Assembly: GCF_022347565.1 (NCBI RefSeq) | Contig: NZ_JAKRGH010000002.1 | Coordinates: 124,001-188,000 of the forward strand | Direction of reading: 5' to 3' | DNA length: 64,000 bases | Source: Vibrio sp. Of7-15 | GTDB lineage: Bacteria; Pseudomonadota; Gammaproteobacteria; Enterobacterales; Vibrionaceae | Part shown: piece by piece, positions 1 to 8,979 of the stretch | Layout of the letters: every line of letters begins with the position of its first letter | How positions within the stretch are numbered: the stretch's first letter is position 1 | Notes under the pieces: model-generated | Database searches by the model: none | Told to the model about the DNA's origin: nothing | Seen by the model: only the letters and a program-made list of their open reading frames with translations | Translations under genes and position numbers: made by a program

Positions 1-143
1 AGTGTGCTCGGAACATAACCGATCATTGCGGCAATCTTACGTAAGCTCAAATCGTGATGTGGGTGTTCATTCAAAAAAGTTTTTACGTGATCCAGTGTCA
101 TTGCCACTAATTCTTCACGGGTATGGTCGTTTCTTCTTGCCAT
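1..143 (-). CDS. TetR-type HTH regulator, N-terminal part only
   Basis: The minus strand opens with ATG at 143 and reads without a stop to the window edge, giving 47 residues that begin MARRNDHTREELVAM. The segment LSLRKIAAMIGYVPSTL has the helix-turn-helix pattern of TetR/AcrR regulators (about residues 32-48). These normally bind operators as dimers through this domain and sense a ligand with the C-terminal domain, which lies outside the window. The target cannot be inferred. A second, weaker possibility is another short HTH family, because only the first 47 residues are visible. Confidence 0.7.
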   Translation of the reverse strand, partial: MARRNDHTREELVAMTLDHVKTFLNEHPHHDLSLRKIAAMIGYVPST

Positions 144-293
144 TAGAGTCTCTATATCTGGTATTCAATATCGAACAATGTTCTTTATTTTAGATTCTAC
201 TGATATATATCGCAAGAATTTTAACACTTATATTGGGCAACAGAGTAGCTGGGTGTGATTAAACTCTCATTACTAATGTCTATCTGACACAAA

Positions 294-689
294 CTATAAG
301 AAACGACGTGCATTGATGCGTGATATCTTACTGTTTAAAGTCCAAAAATCGTAGAGTACCCCAATAAGAAAAAAGCCCATAGTGAGAAGGTACAGCACAC
401 CTGTGAACCACTTGCCCATGTACATACGGTGTATACCAAGGAAGCCAACGAAGGTGAGTAGGAGCCAGCTGACAGAGTAATCGAGTTTACCTGCATAGAA
501 TCTGCTGTCTGCTTCTCTATCCATTGAAGGAATTAAAAAAAGATCAATGAGCCAGCCTATACCGCATAAACCTAATGTAAAAAACCAAATCGTACCTGTA
601 ATGGGTTTTCCGTAGTAGAAGCGATGGGCACCAGTAAAACCAAAAAGCCAAAGTAGGTAGCCGATTAATTTACTGTGAGTATTGTCCAT
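294..689 (-). CDS. TM2-domain membrane protein with two TM2 units
   Basis: This 131-residue, very hydrophobic protein contains two consecutive TM2-like units. The first is around residues 6-55 (GYLLWLFGFTGAHRFYYGK) and the second around residues 72-125 (LLLTFVGFLGIHRMYMGKW). Each has two membrane helices and the typical G-x-H-R-F/M-Y-x-G-K turn. Function in bacteria is not established for the family. I chose the ATG at 689 because a GGGAGG ribosome-binding site lies five bases upstream; the adjacent ATG at 692 is too close to it. The reading frame stays open further upstream to 767, but without a better start. The gene is divergent from the Tim44-like gene at 1025. Confidence 0.75.
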   Translation of the reverse strand: MDNTHSKLIGYLLWLFGFTGAHRFYYGKPITGTIWFFTLGLCGIGWLIDLFLIPSMDREADSRFYAGKLDYSVSWLLLTFVGFLGIHRMYMGKWFTGVLYLLTMGFFLIGVLYDFWTLNSKISRINARRFL

Positions 690-1024
690 CATATCCTCCC
701 GTATTGGTGGCAACAGTATAAATCTAATAATTAACAAAAAAGTTAATAAATTGAAATGTAACGCCAAATTTGTGACGCTGACAATTTTTATGCTTTTTGG
801 TGCCGTTATTCAAGAGGCTAATTCCAGTTTTTTGAAACAGATTGATACGAAATAATTCACTTGTAAAAACGGAACATTGATAATTTAATTTATTGAATTA
901 TTGGGCTTTTATTATTGAATGAATTATATTTACAATATGTTGATAACAAAAGTGCTTACTGAACATTGACATTAACTGTTCTAGATTTAGCATGTTGGCT
1001 CATTGTTTATTCTGGGAATACTAA
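690..1024. other. AT-rich divergent intergenic region
   Basis: No gene is visible in these 335 bases between the TM2 gene (minus) and the Tim44-like gene (plus). It is strongly AT-rich and carries a plausible sigma-70 promoter for the rightward gene, listed separately. I see no RNA gene. Confidence 0.6.
966..993 (+). promoter_or_regulatory. Candidate sigma-70 promoter for the Tim44-like gene
   Basis: A perfect -35 hexamer TTGACA (966-971) is followed after 16 bases by TAGCAT (988-993, four of six matches to TATAAT). The predicted transcript would start near 1000, about 25 bases before the ATG at 1025. Confidence 0.45.
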
Positions 1025-1876
1025 ATGAAACGCTTTTTTTCGCTAGTTGCCTTGCTAGCTGTGTTTGTCGTTTCTGCACCTTATGCAGAAGCGAAAAAGT
1101 TTGGTGGTGGTAAATCTTTTGGTAAAAGCCATAAGACTGCGCCAGCACAAAAGCAGCAGCAACAAAATACAGATACGTTAAAACAAAAAGATACAAAACA
1201 AAGCTCAAGTAAAAAAGGATTGATGGGCGGCCTACTTGGTGGTCTGTTAGCTGGTGGTTTATTAGCGGCTTTCTTTGGTGGTGCGTTTGATGGTATCCAG
1301 TTTATGGATATTTTAATCATTGGCTTAATTGCTTTTGCACTATTTAAGCTGTTCAAGTACATGATGGCTTCTAAAGCTGCCAGTATGAACCGACAGCAAC
1401 CAGCATACGCGGGCTCAAACCGAGAGCAAGCGCAGCAGAACCACGCGGAACGCCAAGCTGCAAATTCTGGTTTTGGCGGTGCTGCACAAAGTGATGTACC
1501 ACATAACTACCCTAAAGGCTTTAATGTAAAAGCATTTGTGGATGGCTCACGTGAGCATTATCGTGCTATTCAAGGTGCTTGGAATCATAATCAGCTTGAA
1601 AAAATCCAAGAATATGTTTCTCCAAGCCTATTTGCTGATCTGAAAGAAGAGAGAGCTAAATTAGGCGGTGAGCAGCACACTGAAGTCATGTACGTTGATG
1701 CGGAAGTTGTGCGTGCTGACTGTAGCCCTCAGCTTGCTCAATTGAGCCTTCAATTCTCTGGTCGTTACCGTGATGCGACGGAAGGTGTTGAAGAAGATAT
1801 TACTGATATTTGGCATTTAGAGCGCGACCTTACTAAGCCTAATGCGCCTTGGCTGATTGTTGGTATTCAAGCTTAA
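1025..1876 (+). CDS. Tim44-like domain protein
   Basis: This 283-residue protein has a signal peptide (residues 1-23, ending PYAEA), a Gly/Lys/Gln-rich stretch, then Gly-rich hydrophobic segments around 68-115 that look like a membrane hairpin. The C-terminal domain (about 165-283) has the Tim44/MBA1-like fold pattern, seen in 'FNVKAFVDGSREHYRAIQ' and 'YRDATEGVEEDITDIWHLER'. Bacterial members are thought to be membrane-associated, and their exact role is not known. It stands alone, with its own candidate promoter and a terminator at 1900. GGGAA precedes the ATG. Confidence 0.85.
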   Translation: MKRFFSLVALLAVFVVSAPYAEAKKFGGGKSFGKSHKTAPAQKQQQQNTDTLKQKDTKQSSSKKGLMGGLLGGLLAGGLLAAFFGGAFDGIQFMDILIIGLIAFALFKLFKYMMASKAASMNRQQPAYAGSNREQAQQNHAERQAANSGFGGAAQSDVPHNYPKGFNVKAFVDGSREHYRAIQGAWNHNQLEKIQEYVSPSLFADLKEERAKLGGEQHTEVMYVDAEVVRADCSPQLAQLSLQFSGRYRDATEGVEEDITDIWHLERDLTKPNAPWLIVGIQA

Positions 1877-1899
1877 GTCTTTCACTTTGCTGATTGTTA

Positions 1900-1925
1900 A
1901 AGCCTCGTTTTTACGGGGCTTTTTT
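1900..1925 (+). terminator. Rho-independent terminator after the Tim44-like gene
   Basis: AAGCCTCG and CGGGGCTT form an 8-bp stem around a short loop, followed by a run of T. Confidence 0.8.
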
Positions 1926-2095
1926 GTATCTGGTGCTTATGGTTAAGTGACTTGCAAAAGTGCTTTAGTTTAAAAATGAGATCTTACCCTCAGTTATATG
2001 GAGAATAATCTTACTTGTCATGATCTGAAGCGGTTTTTTTCTTAGAGGAAGTGGCTATGCTTATTGATAAGTAATTTATCTAAGAAGGGAATACA

Positions 2096-2353
2096 ATGCC
2101 TTTTAATTCAGAAATGATGAGTGAAATGAGCCTATTAACACAGTTTTCATTAGAGAGCTCTCAGTCAGGTTTAAAAATACATCAAGATGCTTCCGCAGAG
2201 AGCATTGCAGCAATGCAACGCTTACATGAAAAAGGTTTAGTGACTCAGTCTGATGGCGGTTACTTAACTAGTCTAGGGCGCGACGCCGCTGAGCATGCCC
2301 ATGGTGCTGTGCGTATCTTAAACTCTAAAGTATCCCCACTAATTATTAAGTAA
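2096..2353 (+). CDS. TIGR02647 family protein
   Basis: This 85-residue protein resembles the TIGR02647 family of small gammaproteobacterial proteins: 'FNSEMMSEMSLLTQFSLESSQ' at the N-terminus and 'GLVTQSDGGYLTSLGRDAAEHA' in the middle. The predicted helical layout with a small wing looks like a winged-helix DNA-binding fold, but no function is established. AGAAGGG precedes the ATG. Its last codons overlap the 3' end of the convergent cysteine-cluster gene by eight bases. Confidence 0.75.
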   Translation: MPFNSEMMSEMSLLTQFSLESSQSGLKIHQDASAESIAAMQRLHEKGLVTQSDGGYLTSLGRDAAEHAHGAVRILNSKVSPLIIK

Positions 2354-2594
2354 TATTTTCTAATTCAGTAATATTGTCTAAAGCTTGTTGAGTTGTTGTC
2401 CCACATACATCTGGGCAAGCTTTAAAATGATGGCAGACTTGTGGTCTTTCAGGTTTACCAAATAGAGCACAGAGGTTATTGTCATTGAGTTGAATACATC
2501 GTACTCCAGCAGGCTTTCCATTTGGCATTCCTGGTATAGCAGAAGAAATACTCGGGGCAATACAGCAAGCCCCACAACCTAATCGACAATCCAT
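2346..2594 (-). CDS. YkgJ-type cysteine cluster protein
   Basis: This 82-residue protein belongs to the YkgJ/Fe-S oxidoreductase-like cysteine cluster family. It shows CRLGCGACC at residues 3-11, a further Cys in GVRCIQL, Cys in NLCALFG, and CHHFKACPDVC near the end. The spacing is that expected of a metal or Fe-S cluster site; biochemical function is unknown. The gene is monocistronic on the minus strand and convergent with the TIGR02647 gene. A related but distinct cysteine-cluster protein (YcgN type) is encoded divergently at 2792. Confidence 0.8.
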   Translation of the reverse strand: MDCRLGCGACCIAPSISSAIPGMPNGKPAGVRCIQLNDNNLCALFGKPERPQVCHHFKACPDVCGTTTQQALDNITELENIT

Positions 2595-2791
2595 AACTAC
2601 TCACCTTAATAAAATGGTGCCGCAACTTATCATTCCTTTTTGGTAAGATCAAAGCCATTTTACCTTCGTAATACGAGTGATTTTTATTCAATCAACAATT
2701 CATCCTTCTGCATTGATTTAAGCTTGCACTTTGCTATACAGATCGTTATAACACCGCCTCTCTAGTCTATTGATGATGTAAAGGTAACCCT

Positions 2792-3229
2792 ATGACCCAG
2801 CAGTTTTGGCAGGAAAAAACGCTTGAAGAAATGACCGAGCAAGAGTGGGAATCTCTTTGTGATGGCTGCGGGAAGTGTTGCCTTCATAAGTTAATGGATG
2901 AGGATAGCGATGAAGTGTATTACACCAATGTAGCTTGCAGTTGGCTAAACAGTAAAACTTGCGGCTGTAAGGATTATCCGAACCGCTTTCAATCTGGTGA
3001 AGAGTGCTTGAAATTATCTCGTGACAAAATTAACGAGTTTAACTGGTTGCCAGAAACATGCAGTTACCGTTTACTTTCAGAAAATAGCCCACTTCCGGAG
3101 TGGCACCCATTAGTGACTGGCTCTAAGTCGGCGATGCATGCTGCGGGGGAAAGTGTTCGCAATAAAGTAGTTTATGAGATTGATGTGGTTGATTGGGAAG
3201 ATCACATCTTGAATCACCCTAACCGATAA
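2792..3229 (+). CDS. ycgN: YcgN family cysteine cluster protein (UPF0260)
   Basis: The 145-residue protein matches the YcgN/UPF0260 family in length and sequence. The conserved elements are [12 protein letters not shown] near residues 28-39, then CSWL and [10 protein letters not shown] in the centre, and a C-terminal 'HPLVTG' segment. The cysteines suggest a bound metal or Fe-S cluster. No enzymatic role is known to me. It is divergent from the YkgJ-type gene and is followed by a convergent dusC. Confidence 0.88.
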   Translation: MTQQFWQEKTLEEMTEQEWESLCDGCGKCCLHKLMDEDSDEVYYTNVACSWLNSKTCGCKDYPNRFQSGEECLKLSRDKINEFNWLPETCSYRLLSENSPLPEWHPLVTGSKSAMHAAGESVRNKVVYEIDVVDWEDHILNHPNR

Positions 3230-3280
3230 CGGTAATCAGAAAAGTGGCGCTCAGTACGCCACTTTTAGTTTTTAAGGGCT

Positions 3281-4231
3281 TTAACAAACCGTGTTGCTTT
3301 GCCCTTCTTTGAGTGCAGTAATAATGGGCGCAGCTGTGTTTATTGTTCTGATTTTCATGAATAGTTCTTGCGCTTCAGGGTATTGTTTTCGTAAATAATT
3401 AAGCCACTGTTTCACCCTATTTGGGTAATATAACCCTTTATCTCCTTCAATTTCATAATCTGAATAATGCAGAAGCAGTTCTGTGACTTTTTCCCATGGC
3501 ATTTGCGCATGGTTATGTTTAACGACGTTTCCTAAGTTAGGAACTGCGAGTACCCCTCGGCAAAGCATTAACGAGTCAGCACCAGTGGTTTCAATACATT
3601 GTTGGCTGTCTTGGTAACTCCAGATCTCACCATTGGTGATAATAGGAATGTCGACTTTCTCTTTAACTTTTTGAATGTAATCCCACTTGATTTCACTGGC
3701 TTTATAGCCGCCAGCTTTTGTTCTCGCGTGTATTGTTAATTCATCTGCTCCTGCTTGAGCAACGGCATCGGCAATTTCAAAGCACTCTTCTGGGCTTTCC
3801 CAACCAAGACGAATTTTGGCCGTCACAGGGCTGTCTTGCGGAACAGCATCACGACACGCTTTAATGATTTGGTACATCAATTCGGGATCTCTAAGTAGGG
3901 CTGCCCCGCCTTTACTCTTATTTACTGCTTTGGCAGGGCAACCAAAGTTGAGATCGATACCATTTGAGCCCAGTTCAATAGCTCTGTTGGCATTTTCTGC
4001 CATCCAGTTAGGCTCTTGTCCTAATAGCTGCAAACGTACAGGTGTGCCCGATTGAGTCATGCTGCTGTTATGTAGCTCAGGGCAGATGCGGTAAAACACC
4101 CGTTTTGGTAAAAGCATATCGACAACACGTACAAACTCAGTAACGCACAGATCGAAATCATTCACCTCTGTCAGTAGCTCACGCATTAAATGGTCGAGTA
4201 CGCCCTCCATTGGGCCTAAAATTACACGCAT
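3281..4231 (-). CDS. dusC: tRNA-dihydrouridine(16) synthase DusC
   Basis: DusC is an FMN-dependent enzyme that reduces uridine 16 in the tRNA D-loop to dihydrouridine. The 316-residue length is normal. Motifs include the N-terminal '[12 protein letters not shown]', the catalytic cysteine region '[19 protein letters not shown]' and the flavin-site region '[11 protein letters not shown]'. The N-terminus and the replacement of the usual DusA/DusB signatures point to DusC. AGAGAGG lies upstream of the ATG. The gene is followed upstream on the same strand by an NAD(P)-binding protein gene, 54 bp away, so co-transcription is possible. Confidence 0.92.
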   Translation of the reverse strand: MRVILGPMEGVLDHLMRELLTEVNDFDLCVTEFVRVVDMLLPKRVFYRICPELHNSSMTQSGTPVRLQLLGQEPNWMAENANRAIELGSNGIDLNFGCPAKAVNKSKGGAALLRDPELMYQIIKACRDAVPQDSPVTAKIRLGWESPEECFEIADAVAQAGADELTIHARTKAGGYKASEIKWDYIQKVKEKVDIPIITNGEIWSYQDSQQCIETTGADSLMLCRGVLAVPNLGNVVKHNHAQMPWEKVTELLLHYSDYEIEGDKGLYYPNRVKQWLNYLRKQYPEAQELFMKIRTINTAAPIITALKEGQSNTVC

Positions 4232-4285
4232 AACACCTCTCTTTTTTGGAGGCGAGATTGTAGATGCTTATGAGTAGATTGTCAT

Positions 4286-4984
4286 CTATTGTGCGATTTC
4301 TTCCATTCGTCGGCTGGATAAAATGACGGTTTTAGAGCTGTCGGAATGGAAGGGAGCATTGAGAGAATGAACCATTGCTTGAGCCACTTTTTGGGCCTGT
4401 ATTGGTTTAATGTTAGCCAGTGGGCCCACCAAAAATGGTTGGAATAAAGACAACATGGTGGCGGTTACCACCTCATTTTTTCTAGGTATGGCTCGCTCAC
4501 CGAGTAGGGGGCCGGGGCGTGTAAAGACAACTTGGTCGAATCCTATTTGGGTTAGTAGTTTTTCCATTTTTCCTTTGCAGCGAAGGTAATGCGAAGGTGA
4601 CCAAGGGTGAGCAAACAGGCTAGAGACAACGGCAATGCGTTTTACGCCCAAGACTTTCATTGTGTGGGCAACTTGGCATACGAGATCAACGTCAATGTCT
4701 TTGAGTGCTTGCTTACTGCCTGCTTGCTCTAATGTTGTACCTAAGCAGATATAGCCTGTTTCAGGAATATGTTGCTCTTCGTTCCAGTTGGTGATCCTTA
4801 AGTTTAAATCAATGTGCTGTTGTAATTTATTACTATGTAGGGGGAGTGATTTTCGAACTAAGCAATGGATGGTGTCAATATCATCACTCTTTAACAGAGA
4901 TTCTAAGACTTCACTGCCAATCAGCCCACTCGCTCCGGCAATAATGGTAATACTTTTATGCGTTTGTTGCTTAGAATTGAGCAT
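4286..4984 (-). CDS. NAD(P)H-binding Rossmann protein (extended-SDR-like)
   Basis: This 232-residue protein has an N-terminal nucleotide-binding loop, IIAGASGLIGSEVL (residues 14-27), followed by 'VVSSLFAHPWSPSHYLRCKGKME' and 'QVVFTRPGPLLGER'. These are typical of atypical short-chain dehydrogenases related to the NmrA/HTATIP2 group. A Y-x-x-x-K-like YLRCK is present, so the protein may be an active reductase, but the substrate is unknown. It sits upstream of dusC on the same strand. Confidence 0.75.
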   Translation of the reverse strand: MLNSKQQTHKSITIIAGASGLIGSEVLESLLKSDDIDTIHCLVRKSLPLHSNKLQQHIDLNLRITNWNEEQHIPETGYICLGTTLEQAGSKQALKDIDVDLVCQVAHTMKVLGVKRIAVVSSLFAHPWSPSHYLRCKGKMEKLLTQIGFDQVVFTRPGPLLGERAIPRKNEVVTATMLSLFQPFLVGPLANIKPIQAQKVAQAMVHSLNAPFHSDSSKTVILSSRRMEEIAQ

Positions 4985-5144
4985 ATAACCCCCAAGATAA
5001 GAGAAGATTTACTGTCTCTATTGGGCTGAAAAAAGTCACCTTCTTTTTAGTCAAACTGTGCGTTGCTTACCAACTCTGCCTTTTTTGATGATTTTTGCGG
5101 TATAGTACGCTCACTTTAATGTGATTGTAGATTAATAAACCGAT

Positions 5145-5780
5145 ATGAATAAGTTGATAGAGCTGCCAAGCGAGTGGTGTGGTGAAAGTCCGTTTTTTTT
5201 AGAAGGTGCGATCTTAGCCGCTAACTTTTCTCCAAAACCTTTGGATCCAGATCTGTGGCTGCCTTCTATATTGTCTGTTGATGATATTCAGCAAGTTTCT
5301 TTATCTGATAAACGTTTAGTTTTAGATCGCTTAGAGGTTCAGTATCAGCACCTATTACGTAGTGAGTATGTTTTTTCTGACATGATTGGCTTCGAGCTAG
5401 ACGCTAAAGCGAATGATGATTTGGCCGATGCTGCCGAAGGCTTTATGACGGTATGGCCAGTGGTAGAAGCACATTGGGCTGAGGTCTCTGTATCTGATGG
5501 TAGCATGAGAATGCTATCGGCGTTACTCACTACTTTGATGTTGGCGATTGACGAACAACAAACTCAACAACAGATGCATGATGCGGGTATCGAGTCGGCT
5601 CCCTCTTTAACCGATATGCTGCCACAGGTTGACAGTATGGTGACAGAAGTAGCATTGGCAGCTGATGAGGCATTACTGGGTGCTAAGGCGCAGGCTGTGA
5701 ATCCATACAAAGGCATTAGTCGTAATGATAAATGTCCGTGTGAGAGTGGAAAGAAATTTAAGCAGTGCTGTGGGAAATAA
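5145..5780 (+). CDS. YecA/UPF0149-family protein with C-terminal SEC-C motif
   Basis: The 211-residue protein has an N-terminal UPF0149/YecA-like helical domain (residues about 15-165). At the extreme C-terminus it carries a SEC-C zinc motif, CPCESGKKFKQCCGK, with the C-x-C-x8-C-C pattern that in SecA binds zinc and partner proteins. The role of YecA proteins is not clear; ribosome or SecB-type contacts are an inference from SEC-C in other proteins. The next gene starts one base after the stop codon, so the two are probably translationally coupled. Confidence 0.85.
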   Translation: MNKLIELPSEWCGESPFFLEGAILAANFSPKPLDPDLWLPSILSVDDIQQVSLSDKRLVLDRLEVQYQHLLRSEYVFSDMIGFELDAKANDDLADAAEGFMTVWPVVEAHWAEVSVSDGSMRMLSALLTTLMLAIDEQQTQQQMHDAGIESAPSLTDMLPQVDSMVTEVALAADEALLGAKAQAVNPYKGISRNDKCPCESGKKFKQCCGK

Positions 5781-5781
5781 C

Positions 5782-6192
5782 GTGAATTCTCAAATTGATG
5801 TGGTTGCCGGCATTATTATTAATGATGGAAAAATACTATTGGCTCAGCGAGCTGCGACAGCCTCTCAAGCGAATTTATGGGAATTCCCTGGTGGTAAAAT
5901 TGAGCATAATGAAAGCCCAGAGCAAGCACTTGAACGTGAGTTATATGAAGAGCTTGCCATTCGTACTACGGCAGTGTCTTGGGTTGCTGATAGCACTTTT
6001 GAGTACAATGATAAAACGGTGTGTTTGAAAGGTTATATTAGCCATTGGCTTTCGGGGGAGCTTATGCTTAATGAGCATCAAAATGCGGTTTGGGTACAAC
6101 CTGATGAACTGCTGAACTATGCTCTGTGTCCTGCTGACATCCCCATTGTTGACAGGTTATTACAGGTACTTTCAGAGAGCTCTGAAAAATAA
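5782..6192 (+). CDS. nudG: Nudix pyrophosphohydrolase, NudG type
   Basis: The Nudix box GGKIEHNESPEQALERELYE (G-x5-E-x7-RE-x2-EE) is complete. The overall sequence resembles E. coli NudG (CTP and oxidised dCTP pyrophosphatase), notably 'KILLAQR', 'ANLWEFPGGK' and 'PADIPIVDRLL'. It hydrolyses NTP to NMP and pyrophosphate, presumably sanitising oxidised pyrimidine nucleotides. I chose GTG at 5782, one base after the YecA stop codon, because it gives 136 residues (near the family length) and starts just before the conserved first strand. An upstream in-frame ATG at 5725 lies inside the preceding gene and would add unrelated sequence. MutT is the alternative name. Confidence 0.82.
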   Translation: MNSQIDVVAGIIINDGKILLAQRAATASQANLWEFPGGKIEHNESPEQALERELYEELAIRTTAVSWVADSTFEYNDKTVCLKGYISHWLSGELMLNEHQNAVWVQPDELLNYALCPADIPIVDRLLQVLSESSEK

Positions 6193-6198
6193 ATAAAA

Positions 6199-6240
6199 AG
6201 GCACTTTAACGCTTCTATTTTATCTTGCGTGAAAGTGCCT
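6199..6240. terminator. Bidirectional terminator between nudG and dsbB
   Basis: AGGCACTTTAACGC (6199-6212) pairs with GCGTGAAAGTGCCT (6227-6240). A-rich and T-rich flanks lie between the two convergent genes. Confidence 0.7.
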
Positions 6241-6249
6241 ATTTGAATG

Positions 6250-6762
6250 CTATTTTTTGCTTGGTAAGAATTGAGCAATCACCACAACGGCCAAAGCCAC
6301 TAGATTACCTGCAAAGATAACCTCCAGCCATTGTGGCATAGTTAATGTTAAGAACTGCCATACGATCTTACTGCAATCACCATAGGCTTCGAACATCCAA
6401 GGTGCCCATTGATTCAGTGGAGCCCACGATGGAAAGGTCACGAATAAATCACAGGTCGCAAATGGAGATGGGTTTAGCTGATAACCCACATGCTCCATTG
6501 CCAGCTTTAGCCCCCATGCAGAACTGATTCCCCAACCAATTAAACCAGCCCAGCGAACAATTAGGTTTTGAGGCATAGCGAGTCCGACGAGGGCAGAAAA
6601 ACCAATGCCTAACATAGCTACACGCTCATAGATACACATAACACACGGTGGAAGGTTCATGACATGCTGAAATATTAAAGCACAGCCTTCAAAGAAAATG
6701 ACAAAAAGTAGCAGTAACAGCCAAGGAAGGCGTGTGCGAGATATGTGTTTAATGTATTGCAT
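6250..6762 (-). CDS. dsbB: Disulfide bond formation protein DsbB
   Basis: DsbB is the inner-membrane quinone reductase that reoxidises periplasmic DsbA. The 170-residue protein has four predicted membrane helices and both redox-active pairs: Cys40 and Cys43 in PPCVMCIYER, and Cys104 and Cys130 in the second periplasmic loop (FATCDLF and GDCSKIVW). Length and motifs match functional DsbB proteins. It lies downstream of nhaB on the same strand, the order seen in other Vibrio genomes, but a terminator at 6877 separates them. Confidence 0.95.
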   Translation of the reverse strand: MQYIKHISRTRLPWLLLLLFVIFFEGCALIFQHVMNLPPCVMCIYERVAMLGIGFSALVGLAMPQNLIVRWAGLIGWGISSAWGLKLAMEHVGYQLNPSPFATCDLFVTFPSWAPLNQWAPWMFEAYGDCSKIVWQFLTLTMPQWLEVIFAGNLVALAVVVIAQFLPSKK

Positions 6763-6876
6763 TGGGCTCTCTCAATTAAGGTTAACTAGCAAAGTTCATC
6801 ATACTATCGGGACAAATCATTTTAGACTGATACAAACCCAATAAATATAACGAAGAACAAATTTAAATCATATAAA

Positions 6877-6900
6877 AAGGCCCTGTCGAAACAGAGCCTT
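6877..6900 (-). terminator. Terminator after nhaB
   Basis: On the minus strand AAGGCTCTGT pairs with ACAGGGCCTT (one mismatch) and is followed by TTTTTA. Confidence 0.75.
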
Positions 6901-6934
6901 AAATACATTAACTAAATAAAAGTTCTATTCTTTA

Positions 6935-8527
6935 TTAGTGACCACCAGAAACCGGAGAAGTTGCACTGTCTACGACATGATGACTGATCCATCCCATATC
7001 GTAGAACCACGTCGTCATTGGATCGAGCAGGAAGCTAATACCAGCTAAACCAACAAACGCAAGAACAAGAGTATATGGCAGTGCCATGTAAACCATTCGG
7101 CCATACGACAAACGAACCAGTGGAGCAAGTGCCGATGTTAGTAGGAATAAGAAAGCGGCCTGTCCGTTTGGTGTAGCAACAGACGGTAGGTTAGTACCTG
7201 TGTTGATAGCAACAGCAAGCATGTCGAACTGATCACGGCTGATCACCCCTGCATCCAATGCCGCTCTTACTTCGTTAATGTATACAGAACCGACGAAAAC
7301 ATTATCCGACACCATAGAAAGAAGACCATTAGCGATATAGAACATAATCATTTGCTGATTACCTTCTAAGTGTAATACCCAATCAATAACTGGCTTAAAG
7401 AGCTGTTGGTCAATAATCACGGCTACGACAGAGAAAAATACGGCTAGCAGGGCGGTAAATGGCAACGCTTCTTCAAAGGCTTTACCTAGAGCATGCTCTT
7501 CGGTTACACCAGTAAAAGAGGTAGCAAGAATGATAACAGATAGGCCAATTAGACCTACTGCTGCTAAATGCAGAGCCAAACCAATGATTAACCAGACTGC
7601 AATAAGGCCTTGAACAATCATTTTTGCTTTATCTGCTGGCGTACGCTTTTTACGTTCTTCTTTATCGAAATCCATTAGGATGTGACGTACGTTTTCTGGA
7701 AGCTCTGCGCCATAACCAAACCACTTCATTTTTTCTACAAAAACACAAGTAGCAAGGCCACAAATTAAGACTGGTAGGGTAATTGGAAGCATACGCATAA
7801 TGAATTCACCAAACAACCAGCCTGCTCGGTCTGCAATAATGAGGTTTTGTGGTTCACCAACCAGTGTCATTACACCACCCAGTGCAGTACCAACCGCAGC
7901 GTGCATTAGAAGACTACGTAAGAAAGAGCGGTAGTTTTCTAAATCATCACGAGTTAGTTCATCTTCAAGTTGGTCATCCGTCGTGTGATCATGGCTGTGG
8001 CTAGCACCTTGGCCTGAAGCCACTTTGTGGTAAATCGAGTAGAAACCAACCGAAACGCTGATCACTACAGCGATTACAGTCAGAGCATCAAGAAAAGCAG
8101 ATAGGAAAGCGGAAGTAAAACAGAAAGCAACGGAGAGGGCTATTTTAGAGCGTATGCCAAGCAGTATTTTGGTAAAGATAAATAATAACAGTTGCTTCAT
8201 GAAGTAAATACCGGCCACCATGAAGATCAGCAGTAGTAGTACCTCAATATTCGCGACAATCTCATGTTTTACGTGTTCTGCGCTGGTCATCCCTATGGCC
8301 ACAGCTTGAATGGCCAGTAAACCACCGGGCTGGAGCGGATAACATTTTAAAGCCATTGCAAGAGTGAAGATAAATTCAATAACCAGTAACCAGCCTGCCG
8401 TAAATGGATCGACGTAGAAAAAGACCAGAGGGTTAATGATTAGAAATGCGATAATAGCAAATTTGTACCAGATTGGAGATTTACCAAGAAAATTCTTAAT
8501 AAATGCATTCCCTAGTGACATTGGCAT
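6935..8527 (-). CDS. nhaB: Na+/H+ antiporter NhaB
   Basis: NhaB exports sodium in exchange for protons and supports pH and salt homeostasis. The 530-residue protein starts [16 protein letters not shown], the canonical start of Vibrio NhaB, and has about twelve hydrophobic segments. Conserved stretches include '[14 protein letters not shown]', '[16 protein letters not shown]' and '[14 protein letters not shown]'. A His-rich hydrophilic loop lies near residue 175. The gene is divergent from fadR, as in E. coli and Vibrio. The 450-bp divergent spacer is unusually long. Confidence 0.96.
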   Translation of the reverse strand: MPMSLGNAFIKNFLGKSPIWYKFAIIAFLIINPLVFFYVDPFTAGWLLVIEFIFTLAMALKCYPLQPGGLLAIQAVAIGMTSAEHVKHEIVANIEVLLLLIFMVAGIYFMKQLLLFIFTKILLGIRSKIALSVAFCFTSAFLSAFLDALTVIAVVISVSVGFYSIYHKVASGQGASHSHDHTTDDQLEDELTRDDLENYRSFLRSLLMHAAVGTALGGVMTLVGEPQNLIIADRAGWLFGEFIMRMLPITLPVLICGLATCVFVEKMKWFGYGAELPENVRHILMDFDKEERKKRTPADKAKMIVQGLIAVWLIIGLALHLAAVGLIGLSVIILATSFTGVTEEHALGKAFEEALPFTALLAVFFSVVAVIIDQQLFKPVIDWVLHLEGNQQMIMFYIANGLLSMVSDNVFVGSVYINEVRAALDAGVISRDQFDMLAVAINTGTNLPSVATPNGQAAFLFLLTSALAPLVRLSYGRMVYMALPYTLVLAFVGLAGISFLLDPMTTWFYDMGWISHHVVDSATSPVSGGH

Positions 8528-8979
8528 GAGTTGGATCTCTTTAAATGTTAAGTAATTGATAATCAGACAAACTCAGATAAATCTAAATATAGCCCAGCTC
8601 ACTTAAATGGCGAGTGGGGTTATCAAGCAACAATTACTTAGAAAAACAATACATAAATCCATTGTACTGCTTTACCAAATAACTACTTTTGAGAGTTTGG
8701 CTTTTTGACCCGGCGACTTTACCGCTCATTAACAAATAGTCAATAAACTTGCAGTAAAAACACCCGTCTACAGCGTTATTTCAGCTTAATTCGGGATCAG
8801 GGCGACAATAGTTTATCACGTAATTTTTGACTTATTCAGCTTTTATATGCAATTAGTTATAACTTTGTTTTATTAACAAAATGGCAATAATTTACGCTTA
8901 CTTCCAGTTGTTGTTTCTTGATATGGAGAAGTAGTGGTATGATGAGTGAAAAATACAGATGCAATAAGAAGCTATTTAC
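8528..8979. other. nhaB-fadR divergent intergenic region
   Basis: About 450 bases without a convincing ORF. It holds a candidate fadR promoter (listed separately). I searched by eye for a FadR operator (CTGGTCNGACC core) and found none here. AT-rich runs are present around 8840-8890. Confidence 0.6.
8935..8943 (+). promoter_or_regulatory. Candidate extended -10 promoter of fadR
   Basis: TGGTATGAT (8935-8943) matches an extended -10 element (TG-N-TATAAT). The -35 region, TTCTTG at 17-bp spacing, is weak. Transcription would start near 8950, giving a leader of about 30 bases. Confidence 0.35.

Noticed and set aside
5725-5781. Upstream start for nudG at 5725
   Set aside because: It lies inside the yecA-type gene in another frame and adds residues that do not resemble the family; GTG 5782 fits the coupled layout better.
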